This document shows positions 1-8,853 of a DNA stretch of 64,000 nt, one piece after another. The position numbers were made by a program, and so were the translations under genes. The DNA is taken from assembly GCA_947503715.1 (NCBI GenBank), contig CANNER010000001.1, forward strand, positions 682,001-746,000. Direction: 5' to 3'. The DNA is from an uncultured Caulobacterales bacterium. Its GTDB lineage: Bacteria > Pseudomonadota > Alphaproteobacteria > Caulobacterales > Maricaulaceae. Below the pieces are notes generated by a model. It was not told the origin of the DNA and made no database searches. It saw nothing but the letters and a program-made list of their open reading frames with translations. How positions within the stretch are numbered: the first letter of the stretch is position 1; every line of letters begins with the position of its first letter.

Positions 1-787
1 TGAGTGTGAGTTCCACTTCTTTCGTGCCGTCCAGATACTTGACCGTGATGTCAGGCTTTTCCGACAGGCCGAGCTTGGCCTTATTCGCGAGGTCCCGCAG
101 ACGTCCCAGTTCTTTCGGCTTCACCTTATCCCGCGTCTTGCCAAGCTGTTCGAGGAAGTTGTCCTCGACCGCTGTTGTGAAATCCTCGCCGCCCAGAAAC
201 GCGTCGCCGGCGCTGGAGCGGACTTCCATCACGCCGTCAAAAATTTCCAAGATGGACACGTCAAAAGTCCCGCCACCGAGGTCTATGACGAGAAACGTAT
301 TCTCATCATCTTTGGCGTTCAGACCATAGGCGAGGGCGGCGGCGGTTGGTTCATTGATGAGACGTTCAACTTTCAGGCCCGCCATCTTCCCCGCCGCATA
401 AGTCGCCTTCCGCTGGATATCGTTGAAATAGGCGGGCACGGAGATAATCGCGCTCTCGACGGGCACACCCAATTCCGCTTCCGCATCGGCTTTCAACGCC
501 CGGAGGACGAGGGCGGAGAGTTCCTCCGCCTTATAATCTTTCTTGCCAACTTTATGCGTTTTCGTCGTCCCCATGGCGCGTTTGAACCGCGCGACCGTTT
601 TGTCAGGATGCGTGACGAGGCGGTATTTCGCGGCGTCACCCACGATAATGTCGCCCGTATCATTCACCCCCACCACGGACGGCGTCAGGAATGCTCCCAC
701 ACCGTTTTTGATCAGTTGCGGCCCGTCATCCGTGAACACGGAAATCAGGGAATTTGTGGTGCCGAGGTCAATGCCGACAAGTGCCAT
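1..787 (-). CDS. hscC: Hsp70 family chaperone, HscC type (C-terminus cut off)
   Basis: Reading leftward from an ATG at 787, the protein opens with [18 protein letters not shown], the phosphate-1 loop of Hsp70 ATPases, and about 130 residues later has the phosphate-2 loop [15 protein letters not shown] followed by [12 protein letters not shown]. It lacks extra residues before the first loop and carries [15 protein letters not shown], which matches E. coli HscC better than DnaK. Only about 262 residues of the nucleotide-binding domain are inside the window; the substrate-binding half lies beyond base 1. HscC-type proteins are DnaK paralogues with specialised clients. The TetR gene lies just upstream on the same strand with a 65-base gap, so co-transcription is possible. 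The family call is firm; the HscC subtype is likely. Confidence 0.9.
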   Translation of the reverse strand, partial: MALVGIDLGTTNSLISVFTDDGPQLIKNGVGAFLTPSVVGVNDTGDIIVGDAAKYRLVTHPDKTVARFKRAMGTTKTHKVGKKDYKAEELSALVLRALKADAEAELGVPVESAIISVPAYFNDIQRKATYAAGKMAGLKVERLINEPTAAALAYGLNAKDDENTFLVIDLGGGTFDVSILEIFDGVMEVRSSAGDAFLGGEDFTTAVEDNFLEQLGKTRDKVKPKELGRLRDLANKAKLGLSEKPDITVKYLDGTKEVELTL

Positions 788-852
788 AGGGGGTCCATGA
801 GTCTATTATTAGATGTTAGTCCCGCCTGTAATGAGGGCCGTCAACGGGAGGG

Positions 853-1395
853 TCAATCCCGCAATACGAATTCCGCAGCGGCTTCAAAAACACTCTCATC
901 TTTCACGCTATCTGCGACGACGAGGCCACCTTCCAGCATGGCGACAGCTGATTTCGCGCGAGACGATGCCGTACGGTACCCTGCATCAGTATAGGCTTTG
1001 CTCATCCAGTTGATATTGCGTGTGAAAAAGGCGGCAACGGCTGCATTAACCGGCTCGGGCAAGCCACGAGCTTCCGCGCCAAAGACAACGCAGAGGCAGA
1101 GGAGTTTCTGCCGGACCAGAGCATCGCGGTGCAAGTCCACGAAAACGCCGATCCGCTCTTTCGCGGTCATGTTGTCCGTGATGCGATTGGTCAGAGCCTC
1201 GTGGAAGTCGTCGGAATAGCGTTGGACAAGGGCGAGGCCGAGATCCTCCTTCTTCGGGAAATGGTAGTGCAGGCTCGCGCTCTTTATGCCGATATCGCCT
1301 GCAATATCACGAAATGACACGGCATTATATCCCGCGCCGCGCATCCTGCGTTCGGCTGCATCCAATATATGTTCGCGCTGGTTCATGGGGAACAT
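853..1395 (-). CDS. TetR family transcriptional regulator
   Basis: A 180-residue TetR-type repressor. The N-terminal helix-turn-helix is clear: ILDAAERRM, then VSFRDIAGDIGIKSASLHYHF, with the usual Y-x-F ending. The C-terminal ligand pocket is not diagnostic. An ATG at 1395 was chosen; a GTG at 1401 and an ATG at 1386 are also in frame, and none has a good ribosome site. The gene diverges from a GST/cupin operon, and two tetO-like palindromes sit in the shared promoter region, so it most likely represses that operon and itself. The inducer cannot be read from sequence, but the targets suggest an electrophile or xenobiotic. Confidence 0.88.
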   Translation of the reverse strand: MFPMNQREHILDAAERRMRGAGYNAVSFRDIAGDIGIKSASLHYHFPKKEDLGLALVQRYSDDFHEALTNRITDNMTAKERIGVFVDLHRDALVRQKLLCLCVVFGAEARGLPEPVNAAVAAFFTRNINWMSKAYTDAGYRTASSRAKSAVAMLEGGLVVADSVKDESVFEAAAEFVLRD

Positions 1396-1428
1396 GTGCA
1401 CAGAAAAAGGTCAAATATCAAGGCTTGC

Positions 1429-1470
1429 CTATCAGGAGATAGAGAGTTAAGGCTATCTATCACTAGGTAG
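1429..1470. promoter_or_regulatory. Tandem tetO-like operators between TetR and GST genes
   Basis: Two palindromes of form CTATC-N4-G(A/G)TAG occur at 1429-1442 and 1457-1470, exactly 28 bp apart. The first, CCTATCAGGAGATAGAG, closely resembles classical tetO2 but with one extra central base. The second is extended to TATCTA...TAGATA and ends just before the ribosome site of the GST gene. Binding at both would block the divergent promoters. Seen directly; the assignment to the adjacent TetR protein is inference. Confidence 0.7.
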
Positions 1471-1485
1471 ATAATGGAGTTTATG

Positions 1486-2106
1486 ATGAAGATTTATGAT
1501 GTAGAGGGTTTCCCTAACCCCGCCCGTGTGAGGATCGCATTGGCGGAGAAGGGAGCGATGGATCAGGTTGAGTTTTGCACTGTGGATGTGATGGGCGGTG
1601 AACACAGGACAGAGGCTTTTAAGGCGAGAAACCCTGATGCAACGGTGCCATATGCGGAATTACCGTGTGGCACTTGTATATCACAATGTACGGCGATTAC
1701 GGAATATATTGACGGTCATTTTGATGGCCCGTCTCTGATAGGCGATACCCCGACACAACGCGCAAAAACCCAGATGATGAACCTCCGCGCGGAAAGCGGA
1801 TTGGTCGATTCGGTTGGAGCCTACTTCCATCATGCAACTCCCGGCCTTGGACCTGATTTAGAGACGAATCAGAATGCCGATTGGGGCGAGATGCAGAAAC
1901 TTCGCGCCGTGAGCACGATGCGATACTTGGACTCTGTTCTGGCCGAAGCGGAATATCTCGCAGGTGATCAGTTCAGCGTGGCCGATATTACCGCTTTTGC
2001 AGGTTTAGGCTTTGCCGACTTCGCGAAAGTTGAGATTCCATCCGATCTTTCAAACCTTAAAGCTTGGCGCGAAAAAGTCTCGGCAAGGCCAAGTGTTTCA
2101 GGTTAA
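1486..2106 (+). CDS. Glutathione S-transferase family protein
   Basis: A 206-residue GST-fold protein. The N-terminal thioredoxin-like domain reads MKIYDVEGFPNPARVRIALAEKG and includes the cis-proline segment ATVPYAEL and an S-Q-C-T-A-I-T-E-Y-I stretch in the glutathione site. The helical C-terminal domain ends with FSVADITAFAGLGFADF, the N-capping box typical of GSTs. The ATG at 1486 was preferred over those at 1474 and 1483 because TGGAG lies six bases before it, whereas 1474 abuts the operator. The cupin gene follows after nine bases. The pair, behind a TetR regulator, suggests inducible detoxification. The substrate is unknown. Confidence 0.87.
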   Translation: MKIYDVEGFPNPARVRIALAEKGAMDQVEFCTVDVMGGEHRTEAFKARNPDATVPYAELPCGTCISQCTAITEYIDGHFDGPSLIGDTPTQRAKTQMMNLRAESGLVDSVGAYFHHATPGLGPDLETNQNADWGEMQKLRAVSTMRYLDSVLAEAEYLAGDQFSVADITAFAGLGFADFAKVEIPSDLSNLKAWREKVSARPSVSG

Positions 2107-2115
2107 GGTCTAACC

Positions 2116-2772
2116 ATGAATCTCAATGATGATTTTAGTCAGCGCGTCGTCATCGACACGAATACCCTGGCATGGGAGCCGTCTCCTATGGCGGGAGTTG
2201 AGCGGCGTAAATTGGACCGTATCGGCGATGAAGTGGCCCGCGCTACGACCATCGTCAGATACGCGCCGGAATCATATTTCAGTCCGCACACACATAGCGG
2301 GGGCGAAGAAATCCTCGTCCTTAGCGGTGTCTTCTCGGATGAACACGGTGATTATCCCGCGGGGAGCTATTTCCGTAACCCGATTGGTACGTCGCATAAG
2401 CCGCATTCGAAAGAGGGCTGTGAGATTTTTGTGAAACTGCATCAGTTTGACGAAAGAGACACGGAACAGTTTTCCATCGACACAAAAAAAGCGCAATTCA
2501 TGCCGGGGCAAGTGCCCGGTCTTAGCGTATTTCCGCTACACAGTTTTGAGGGCGAGAGCTGTGCGCTGGTCCGTTGGGCCCCCGGCACGCATTTCGCACC
2601 GCACCGCCATTGGGGCGGGGAAGAAATCCTTGTTCTGGAAGGTACTTTCCAAGACGAGATGGGTGATTATCCGAAAGGAACATGGATGCGCAGCCCGCAT
2701 TTGTCCCAGCATAATCCGTTCAGCGAAGAGGGGTGTCTCATTTACGTGAAGACCGGACATCTGCCGGATTAA
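2116..2772 (+). CDS. Double-cupin (ChrR-like cupin) protein
   Basis: A 218-residue protein made of two repeated cupin domains. Each has the metal motif: HTHSGGEEILVLSG in the first half and HRHWGGEEILVLEG in the second. Each is followed by a conserved G-D-Y-P segment and a P-H/HNPFS-x-EGC segment. This duplication resembles the cupin part of ChrR-type proteins, but the zinc-binding anti-sigma domain of ChrR is absent, so it is not itself an anti-sigma factor. The His and Glu residues should bind a metal such as zinc, iron or manganese. It is co-transcribed with the GST gene and ends in a strong terminator. Catalytic activity, if any, is unknown. Confidence 0.85.
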   Translation: MNLNDDFSQRVVIDTNTLAWEPSPMAGVERRKLDRIGDEVARATTIVRYAPESYFSPHTHSGGEEILVLSGVFSDEHGDYPAGSYFRNPIGTSHKPHSKEGCEIFVKLHQFDERDTEQFSIDTKKAQFMPGQVPGLSVFPLHSFEGESCALVRWAPGTHFAPHRHWGGEEILVLEGTFQDEMGDYPKGTWMRSPHLSQHNPFSEEGCLIYVKTGHLPD

Positions 2773-2774
2773 AC

Positions 2775-2803
2775 AAAAAGGCCCCAATCGGGGCCTTTTT
2801 TTT
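2775..2803 (+). terminator. Rho-independent terminator after GST/cupin operon
   Basis: A perfect GGCCCC-AATC-GGGGCC stem-loop is followed by eight T bases and preceded by A bases, so it could end transcription from both this operon and the convergent glycine-zipper gene. Confidence 0.92.
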
Positions 2804-2806
2804 ATT

Positions 2807-3340
2807 TTAGTGATGTTTCTTAAGTTTCTTCAACTTGCGAAACGAATTCCCACGGTGTGAGTTAAACCCGCCTCTATGAATCGAAGAGCGGCTGCCAAAG
2901 CGATCATGTGAGTACCGGTCAAAAGACCGCCCACGATAGGTACTGTGGCGATTTCGCCGATAGTTATAATCATAGTCGTAATAATCCGAACCGCGTCTGA
3001 AATCGGACCGTCTGTCGAAACGCCTATCGTTGAAACGTCTGTCATCAAAACGACGGTCACGACCATCATCTGCGATTGCGACACCGGCTGCGCCGCCGAC
3101 GAGCGCGCCAAGTATTGCGCCTTCGGTCCCATTGCCTGATCCTGCAATTTCTGATCCGACGACACCGCCAAGCAGGGCGCCGATGGCCCCGCCGACAAGG
3201 GCGTCATTATCGCCGCGTGTGTCATGCTGATGCGCGTGGCGGTCATTTTTGTGGTCGGCAAAGGCAGGCGTTGAAACGGCTCCAGCCAGCGCAATCGCGG
3301 TCAGGGTCGAAACGGATATAGTCTTCATCATGTTGAACAT
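2807..3340 (-). CDS. Secreted glycine-zipper protein with basic Arg/Tyr-rich tail
   Basis: A 177-residue exported protein. It starts with a signal peptide, MFNMMKTISVSTLTAIALAG, cleaved near STPAFADHK. Residues of roughly 45-90 form a glycine zipper (GGAIGALLGGVVGSEIAG and GALVGGAAGVAIA), as in outer-membrane lipoproteins of the SlyB/Rick_17kDa type, but there is no lipobox cysteine. The C-terminal half is full of short D-R-R-F repeats, tyrosines and a lysine-rich end. An AAGGAGA ribosome site six bases before 3340 fixes the start. It probably inserts in or coats the envelope; the specific role is unknown. Confidence 0.82.
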   Translation of the reverse strand: MFNMMKTISVSTLTAIALAGAVSTPAFADHKNDRHAHQHDTRGDNDALVGGAIGALLGGVVGSEIAGSGNGTEGAILGALVGGAAGVAIADDGRDRRFDDRRFNDRRFDRRSDFRRGSDYYDYDYNYRRNRHSTYRGRSFDRYSHDRFGSRSSIHRGGFNSHRGNSFRKLKKLKKHH

Positions 3341-3491
3341 TGTGTTCTCCTTATTGATGGGATCTATATAAACCGAATGGTCAATTATGCCAATCACGTG
3401 TTTTCACAGCCATGTGAGCGGAAGTCTGGATTTATTGAGGAATGAAAATAAAGTTGTTGAGAATATCAAAATGTTGTGTATATGCAATAAT

Positions 3492-3734
3492 ATGATTTAT
3501 AACCGTATTAAAATATTGCGCATTGAGAAGGGTTTGTCTCGCAAAGATCTGGCAGAGGCCGTCGGCGTGAATTTCCAGACCATCGGCTATCTGGAGCGGG
3601 GGGACTATAACGCCTCTTTGGAGCTGGCCTTTAAACTGGCTGAGTTTTTCAATGTCCCCATCGACATGGCGTTCAGCCCGCGACCCTTCAAATCCATGGC
3701 CGAGCAACTGGCCGAAATTAGAGCAGCGGAATAG
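3492..3734 (+). CDS. Small XRE-family DNA-binding protein
   Basis: An 80-residue single-domain regulator of the Cro/CI type: MIYNRIKILRIEKGLSRKD, then LAEAVGVNFQTIGYLERGDY, ending in the typical short PIDMAFS tail. It resembles YozG-like regulators that stand before small membrane proteins. The upstream in-frame ATG at 3471 is possible; neither start has a clear ribosome site and the region before is very AT-rich, so a leaderless message is conceivable. It leads a three-gene cassette with the next two entries. Confidence 0.85.
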   Translation: MIYNRIKILRIEKGLSRKDLAEAVGVNFQTIGYLERGDYNASLELAFKLAEFFNVPIDMAFSPRPFKSMAEQLAEIRAAE

Positions 3735-3740
3735 GGGCGT

Positions 3741-3824
3741 ATGATGGCTTCAATATTACAGATGATTGGCGAGCTATGGCTCGCGGTACTGGATGTGCTC
3801 TTGGCACTCCTGTTGGGAACTTAA
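3741..3824 (+). CDS. Possible 27-residue hydrophobic small protein
   Basis: Six bases after the XRE stop an ATG opens a 27-codon frame, MMASILQMIGELWLAVLDVL then LALLLGT, which could form one transmembrane helix. It ends ten bases before the next gene, and the stop itself overlaps the downstream ribosome site (TAAGGAGAG). It could be a translated membrane peptide or only a leader that couples translation. Its own ribosome site is weak (GGGGCG). Support is compositional and positional only. Confidence 0.4.
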   Translation: MMASILQMIGELWLAVLDVLLALLLGT

Positions 3825-3834
3825 GGAGAGAGAT

Positions 3835-4341
3835 ATGATGAAATGGTATGCTGATTTATTCCAATTTAGAGAGGGGAGCATGAAGCGGACGTCTTTGAAC
3901 CGCGTCAAGTGGTTTGCGATACTCTCTCTGCCAGCCATTCCCGTGGGAATATTGGTGAGCTATGACATCATTCCAAAAGTCGTTGCGACACCCATCTTGT
4001 TGATCAGCTTTATCTCCGTTCTTTGCTTCGCCTTTACGCCGCTCGCCAATCGCTTTTACGGTCGAGATAAATATCTGGATGAATGGGAGATTAGACTAAA
4101 GCATGAGTCGATGGCCTTCGCTTTTCAGACGTTGCTTTATATCGGTTTTACTTTGGTTCTAGGAGCAATGCTTTTCGGCAAATACCTTGATGTGGATTTG
4201 TCAATTAACAGCCTTTATGAAGCAACGACGGGTTTGTTCGTATTCCTTCTTCTGGGAATGTATATTCAAATCTTCTATGCGCTGTGGAAAATCCGCCCGA
4301 TCGATGAATTTGAGGACGAGGATTTAGTGGGCGAGTATTAG
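3835..4341 (+). CDS. Integral membrane protein of XRE-linked cassette
   Basis: A 168-residue protein with four predicted membrane segments (about residues 25-45, 48-66, 95-115 and 130-152) and acidic ends. The start at 3835 follows AAGGAGAG by five bases. Such proteins commonly sit after small XRE regulators, as seen here. The acidic C-terminus EDEDLVGEY would be cytoplasmic if the count is right. No family motif was recognised; a sensor or regulator partner of the XRE protein is a guess. Confidence 0.7.
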   Translation: MMKWYADLFQFREGSMKRTSLNRVKWFAILSLPAIPVGILVSYDIIPKVVATPILLISFISVLCFAFTPLANRFYGRDKYLDEWEIRLKHESMAFAFQTLLYIGFTLVLGAMLFGKYLDVDLSINSLYEATTGLFVFLLLGMYIQIFYALWKIRPIDEFEDEDLVGEY

Positions 4342-4428
4342 AGGCAGCCTACCGCCCAAACCTCTTGCAATTCAGGTCCTATCCCCACATATCGCGCCCA
4401 AATTCATACTTGATATAAAGAGCGCGAT

Positions 4429-6087
4429 ATGGCCCGTCAATTCTGCTACCACATGCAAGGTCTGACGAAGAAATTCGGCAATAAGACCATCCTCGATAAC
4501 GTCCATCTATCCTTTTACCCTGATGCCAAAATCGGCCTGATCGGGGTGAACGGGGCCGGTAAATCGACCCTTATGAAAGTCATGGCGGGTGTCGATACCG
4601 AAGTCACAGGCGAACACTGGGCCGCTGAAGGCGTCAAAGTTGGTTATCTGCCGCAGGAACCAAAGTTGGATCAGGACAAGACCGTTTGGGAAAACGTGAT
4701 CGTCGGCTGTGAAGACAAACAAATCTTCGACGAATACAACGCCGTCGCCATGAAAATGGCCGAAGAGTATACCGACGAAATCATGGAAGAAATGACGGCT
4801 CTGCAAGAGCAGGTTGATGCCCGCGATGCGTGGGATATTGATTCCAAGATCGAAATGGCGATGCAGGCTCTACGCTGCCCGCCGAAAGATGATCCGGTCA
4901 CATCTCTCTCCGGCGGGGAGGCGCGTCGTGTCGCGCTTTGTCAGTTGTTGCTGTCCAAACCCGACCTGCTATTGCTTGATGAGCCGACCAACCATTTGGA
5001 TGCCGAAACTGTCGCTTGGCTTGAGAATTATCTCGTCAGTTATAAAGGCGCGATTATTCTGATTACCCATGATCGCTACTTCCTTGACAATATCACGAAT
5101 TGGACGCTCGAAGTGGATCGCGGTAAAACCTACCCACATGAGGGGAATTACTCCTCTTGGTTGGCTGCAAAAGCCAAACGCATGGATCAGGAAGGGCGCG
5201 AGAGCGATTCCAAGACCAAGGCATTGAAGCGTGAATTGGAATGGATCCGGTCCAATCCAAAAGCGCGTCAGACAAAATCCAAAGCGCGGATCAGCGCCTA
5301 TGAAGATCTCAAAAATGCTGCAGATAATGAAGTCGTCTCCCATGCCGAAATCCGCATCCCGATGGGTGAGCGTCTCGGCAATATTGTGGTCGAAGCGAAT
5401 AATGTCTCCAAGGGCTTTGGCGATAAACTCCTCATTAAAGACCTGTCGTTCAAGCTGCCACGCGGTGGTATTGTTGGCGTGATCGGCCCGAACGGAGCGG
5501 GTAAAACCACTTTGTTCAAAATGATCACGGGTGAAGAGCAGCCGGATGAAGGCACGTTCAAAGTCGGCGAAACCGTCGAGCTTGGCTATGTCGATCAGAA
5601 CCGCGCCGCCCTCGACCCCAGCAAGAATATCTGGGAAGCCATTTCTGATGGTTTGGACATCATTGTGATGGGTAAAAGGGAAGTTCCATCAAGGGCTTAT
5701 GTTGGGTCGTTCAACTTCAAGGGAACGGACCAGCAGAAGAATGTCGGACAATTGTCGGGTGGGGAACGCAACCGCGTCAACCTCGCGAAGATGTTGACGA
5801 AACCCGCCAACCTGCTTCTCCTCGATGAGCCAACCAACGATTTGGACCGTGAAACGCTGTCATCGCTCGAAATTGCGCTGGAGAAATTCCCGGGCTGTGC
5901 CGTGGTCATCTCCCATGATCGCTTCTTCCTCGACCGCGTCGCCACACATATCCTCGCCTATGAAGGGGACAGCCATGTCGAATGGTTCGAAGGGAACTTC
6001 GCGGACTATATCGAAGATAAGAAACGTCGTCTGGGTCCGGATGCGGATATGCCGAAGAAACTGAAATTCGTGAAATTTGCGCGGTGA
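4429..6087 (+). CDS. ettA: Energy-dependent translational throttle protein EttA (ABC-F)
   Basis: A 552-residue soluble ABC-F ATPase that acts at the ribosomal E site and gates the first peptide-bond cycles according to ATP/ADP. It has two ABC domains in tandem: Walker A GVNGAGKST, signature LSGGEARRVAL and Walker B LLLLDEPTNHLDAE; then GPNGAGKTT, LSGGERNRVNL and LLLLDEPTNDLDRE. The charged linker between them (around residues 245-300, with REGRESD and NPKARQTKSKARI) is the P-site tRNA interaction motif. Length matches E. coli EttA (555). It is a monocistronic gene followed by a terminator. Confidence 0.96.
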   Translation: MARQFCYHMQGLTKKFGNKTILDNVHLSFYPDAKIGLIGVNGAGKSTLMKVMAGVDTEVTGEHWAAEGVKVGYLPQEPKLDQDKTVWENVIVGCEDKQIFDEYNAVAMKMAEEYTDEIMEEMTALQEQVDARDAWDIDSKIEMAMQALRCPPKDDPVTSLSGGEARRVALCQLLLSKPDLLLLDEPTNHLDAETVAWLENYLVSYKGAIILITHDRYFLDNITNWTLEVDRGKTYPHEGNYSSWLAAKAKRMDQEGRESDSKTKALKRELEWIRSNPKARQTKSKARISAYEDLKNAADNEVVSHAEIRIPMGERLGNIVVEANNVSKGFGDKLLIKDLSFKLPRGGIVGVIGPNGAGKTTLFKMITGEEQPDEGTFKVGETVELGYVDQNRAALDPSKNIWEAISDGLDIIVMGKREVPSRAYVGSFNFKGTDQQKNVGQLSGGERNRVNLAKMLTKPANLLLLDEPTNDLDRETLSSLEIALEKFPGCAVVISHDRFFLDRVATHILAYEGDSHVEWFEGNFADYIEDKKRRLGPDADMPKKLKFVKFAR

Positions 6088-6118
6088 TTTAACGAGAAGT
6101 TGTCTCAATTTAAAATTA

Positions 6119-6143
6119 GCCCGTCTCCTGGCGGGCTTTTTAT
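6119..6143 (+). terminator. Terminator after ettA
   Basis: GCCCG and CGGGC form a stem around an eight-base loop, directly followed by TTTTTATTTT. It lies between convergent ettA and the lipoprotein gene. Confidence 0.8.
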
Positions 6144-6144
6144 T

Positions 6145-6867
6145 TTAATCCGTCGAACATTTCCCATAAGCTTGTGAGTAGGGTTGGTCGAAACAGCGCA
6201 TCAACCCTTCCAAAGCAATCAGGTTAAGCGGTTTTTCGGGATAGCCCTCGGGGAATGACATATTCGGGTTTTCGGCAAGCATTTTTTTGACTTTGGTCTT
6301 TTCATCCTCGGAAACCTCATAGGTCGAGAGTTCTGCAATTGCGGCATTTAATCCGGCTTTATCCTTATTGAGAAACGCAATCGTGCCCTCGGCATAGATG
6401 CTCCATTGGCGCTCGTGACTTCGGTCCACGGTCTCTTTATCATGGGCCAGTTCGAAATAGTCGATAGCACGTTCAGTTTGCCCTTCCGAAGCCAGCATTT
6501 GTCCCACATGCCAGAACATCACATTATTGCCGTTATGCGGCGCGATATCATATTTGGCGATGTAGGAGATTAGCAGCTGCGCGGCCGCGCCATCGCAATT
6601 ATCCTGATAGCCAACTGTGCGCCAACCGCCCTGAAAGTCCTGATCGAAGGCTTTTTGATCCAGAGCCAGGAGGCGATCAAATTCCGCAGCATCCACACCA
6701 CAACGTGTGAGCGTTTCCGTCATGTCGGGGTCGAAATCGGAATATTGAATGACGGTCTGCAGGGGTTCTGCGCTTGACTCAGTGTTGGACTCATCCGGTT
6801 TCTGGCATCCCGATATGAGCGCGAGAGTTATAAAGAGAGAGGGAAGTGTTTTCAGGATCATACTCAT
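6145..6867 (-). CDS. Putative lipoprotein of unknown function
   Basis: A 240-residue protein with a lipoprotein signal: MSMILKTLPSLFITLALISGC, lipobox ISGC. The mature part is acidic and mostly helical, with segments such as MLASEGQTERAIDYFELAHD that look like a TPR-type repeat. The start at 6867 was chosen because it gives a clean signal peptide; longer in-frame starts run through the divergent hydrolase gene. No catalytic motif was seen. It is probably an outer- or inner-membrane anchored periplasmic protein. Confidence 0.7.
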   Translation of the reverse strand: MSMILKTLPSLFITLALISGCQKPDESNTESSAEPLQTVIQYSDFDPDMTETLTRCGVDAAEFDRLLALDQKAFDQDFQGGWRTVGYQDNCDGAAAQLLISYIAKYDIAPHNGNNVMFWHVGQMLASEGQTERAIDYFELAHDKETVDRSHERQWSIYAEGTIAFLNKDKAGLNAAIAELSTYEVSEDEKTKVKKMLAENPNMSFPEGYPEKPLNLIALEGLMRCFDQPYSQAYGKCSTD

Positions 6868-6958
6868 ACTGCTCGCATAATTCCTTCGAAAAATCCACCA
6901 CACCGCTTGCCAGCCATATAACATTGACAAAATGCCCGTCAGCGACTTGTCTAAAGCC

Positions 6959-8851
6959 ATGTTGAAGTTTCTCCCCGTATTTCTATTTTCTTGGTTATTG
7001 CTTTCTGCGTTGCCGCTTTCAGTTGCCCGCGCGCAGGACGTGGGCGTTCCCCACATCATCGTTGACCAATTCGGCTATCTCCCGAACCTCGAAAAAGTGG
7101 CCATCATCAAGGATCCGCAGATAGGCTTTGATGGCGCCCGTTCGAACAAGCCGGGTAATCGATATGCCGTGATTGACACGGCGACGGGCCGGGCTCTGTT
7201 TTCCGGAACGCCGACTCAATGGAAAAACGGGCAGGTGGACGAGAATTCCGGGGACCGCGTCTGGCATTTCGACTTTTCTGCCGTCACGGCGTCAGGCCAA
7301 TATGTTGTGCGCGATCTGGATCGGGGCGTGGAAAGCTATGGTTTCGAAATTGCGCCGGATGTCTATACGCCCATTCTGAAAGCCGCCTTCAAGACGATGT
7401 ACCTGCAACGTGCAGGGTTCGAGAAGACGGCGAAATTTGCAGGTCCGTGGGCGGATAAGGCGAGCCATCTCGGCAAGGGGCAGGACCCGCAGGCACGGCT
7501 GTTCAACCGGATGAAGGACCGCTCGACCGAACGCGATCTGCGGGGCGGGTGGTATGACGCCGGCGATTACAATAAATATACGAGTTGGACCGCGAATTAT
7601 GTGACATGGCTTCTCGGTGCTTACCTAGAGAACCCAACCGTCTGGACGGATGATTTCGGTATTCCGGAATCCGGCAACGGCACGCCCGATATTCTGGACG
7701 AGGTGAAATGGGGGCTCGATTGGCTGGAACGGATGCAGAATGAGGACGGCGCGATGCTGTCCGTGATGAGTTTGGCCGAAGGGTCTCCGCCGTCAAAATC
7801 CAAAGGCCCGTCCCGTTACGGTCCGCCCAATAGTTCCGCGACTGTCACCTCTGCTGGGGCGTTCGCCATAGCGGCGCGTGTTTATGGCGGGGAGGACGGG
7901 AAACGCTATGCGGCCCGCGCGGATAAGGCGTGGCAGTGGTTCGAAGCAAACCCGAACGTGAAGTTCTACAATAATGATCCGCGATCAAATTCCGAGGGTC
8001 TCGCCGCCGGACAACAGGAGGTCGAGGCCGACCGTCTAGCCAAGAAAATCCTGATCTCCGCTATCCAGATGAAGGCGATGCGCGGGGACGGCTATTTCGA
8101 TAAAGTTATTCAGGAGGTCTATGACGAAATCGACCCAATGCAATCTAACACACCGGACGGGTTCGAGGGCATGATGGCCTATGACCTACTGTTCCACGCG
8201 CGACAGGCCAACACGCCGCCAAAATTCGCAGCCCGTATCAAGCGTGATTATGAGGCGAAAATCCTGAATGCCTATAATGGCTGGCCCAAAATCAGGTCGA
8301 ATGAGGATGCTTATCGGTCCTATGTCGACGGCTATTGGTGGGGCAGCAATTCCACGAAATCCCGTCGCGGTATGGTTTACACGCAAGCGATTGCGGCGGA
8401 CCTCGGCTCGCAATCCAAGACGGATTATCTCAACGCGGCGTCGGGCTATCTCCATTATATTCACGGCGTGAACCCGCTGAACAAGGTCTATCTGTCCAAT
8501 ATGGGTGGGTACGGTGCGGAAAATTCCGTCACAGAGTTCTACCATGCGTGGTTCAAGGACGGAACGAAATGGGACAAAGTTGGTGTGTCTAAAATCGGAC
8601 CCGCACCGGGCTTCTTGGTCGGAGGGCCGAATGACAGCTATTCCCGCGATGATTGCTGCGACACTGTTTGCGGTGGATATGGCGCGAAGATGTGCAAAAT
8701 TCCGGCGAAAATCCCGCCCAGCGGACAACCGCCCGCCAAGTCCTATGCGGATTTCAACGAGGGCTGGCCGATCAATAGTTGGGAGGTGACGGAAAACTCC
8801 AACAGCTACCAGATTGCCTATCTTCGCCTGCTGTCGAAATTCGCCAGATAG
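6959..8851 (+). CDS. Glycoside hydrolase family 9 (endoglucanase-like)
   Basis: About 630 residues with a signal peptide (MLKFLPVFLFSWLLLSALPL, cleavage near ARAQ). An N-terminal immunoglobulin-like CelD_N module (VDQFGYLPNLEKVAIIKDPQ) precedes an (alpha/alpha)6 barrel. The GH9 acid/base region is visible: GGWYDAGDYNKY holds the paired aspartates, HGVNPLNKVYLSNMG is the conserved HxxNP-like loop, and INSWEVTENSNSYQ carries the presumed catalytic glutamate near the end. It should cut beta-1,4-glucan or a related glycan outside the cytoplasm. An ATG at 6932 is also in frame and neither start has a good ribosome site. It diverges from the lipoprotein gene. Confidence 0.9.
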   Translation: MLKFLPVFLFSWLLLSALPLSVARAQDVGVPHIIVDQFGYLPNLEKVAIIKDPQIGFDGARSNKPGNRYAVIDTATGRALFSGTPTQWKNGQVDENSGDRVWHFDFSAVTASGQYVVRDLDRGVESYGFEIAPDVYTPILKAAFKTMYLQRAGFEKTAKFAGPWADKASHLGKGQDPQARLFNRMKDRSTERDLRGGWYDAGDYNKYTSWTANYVTWLLGAYLENPTVWTDDFGIPESGNGTPDILDEVKWGLDWLERMQNEDGAMLSVMSLAEGSPPSKSKGPSRYGPPNSSATVTSAGAFAIAARVYGGEDGKRYAARADKAWQWFEANPNVKFYNNDPRSNSEGLAAGQQEVEADRLAKKILISAIQMKAMRGDGYFDKVIQEVYDEIDPMQSNTPDGFEGMMAYDLLFHARQANTPPKFAARIKRDYEAKILNAYNGWPKIRSNEDAYRSYVDGYWWGSNSTKSRRGMVYTQAIAADLGSQSKTDYLNAASGYLHYIHGVNPLNKVYLSNMGGYGAENSVTEFYHAWFKDGTKWDKVGVSKIGPAPGFLVGGPNDSYSRDDCCDTVCGGYGAKMCKIPAKIPPSGQPPAKSYADFNEGWPINSWEVTENSNSYQIAYLRLLSKFAR

Positions 8852-8853
8852 TC

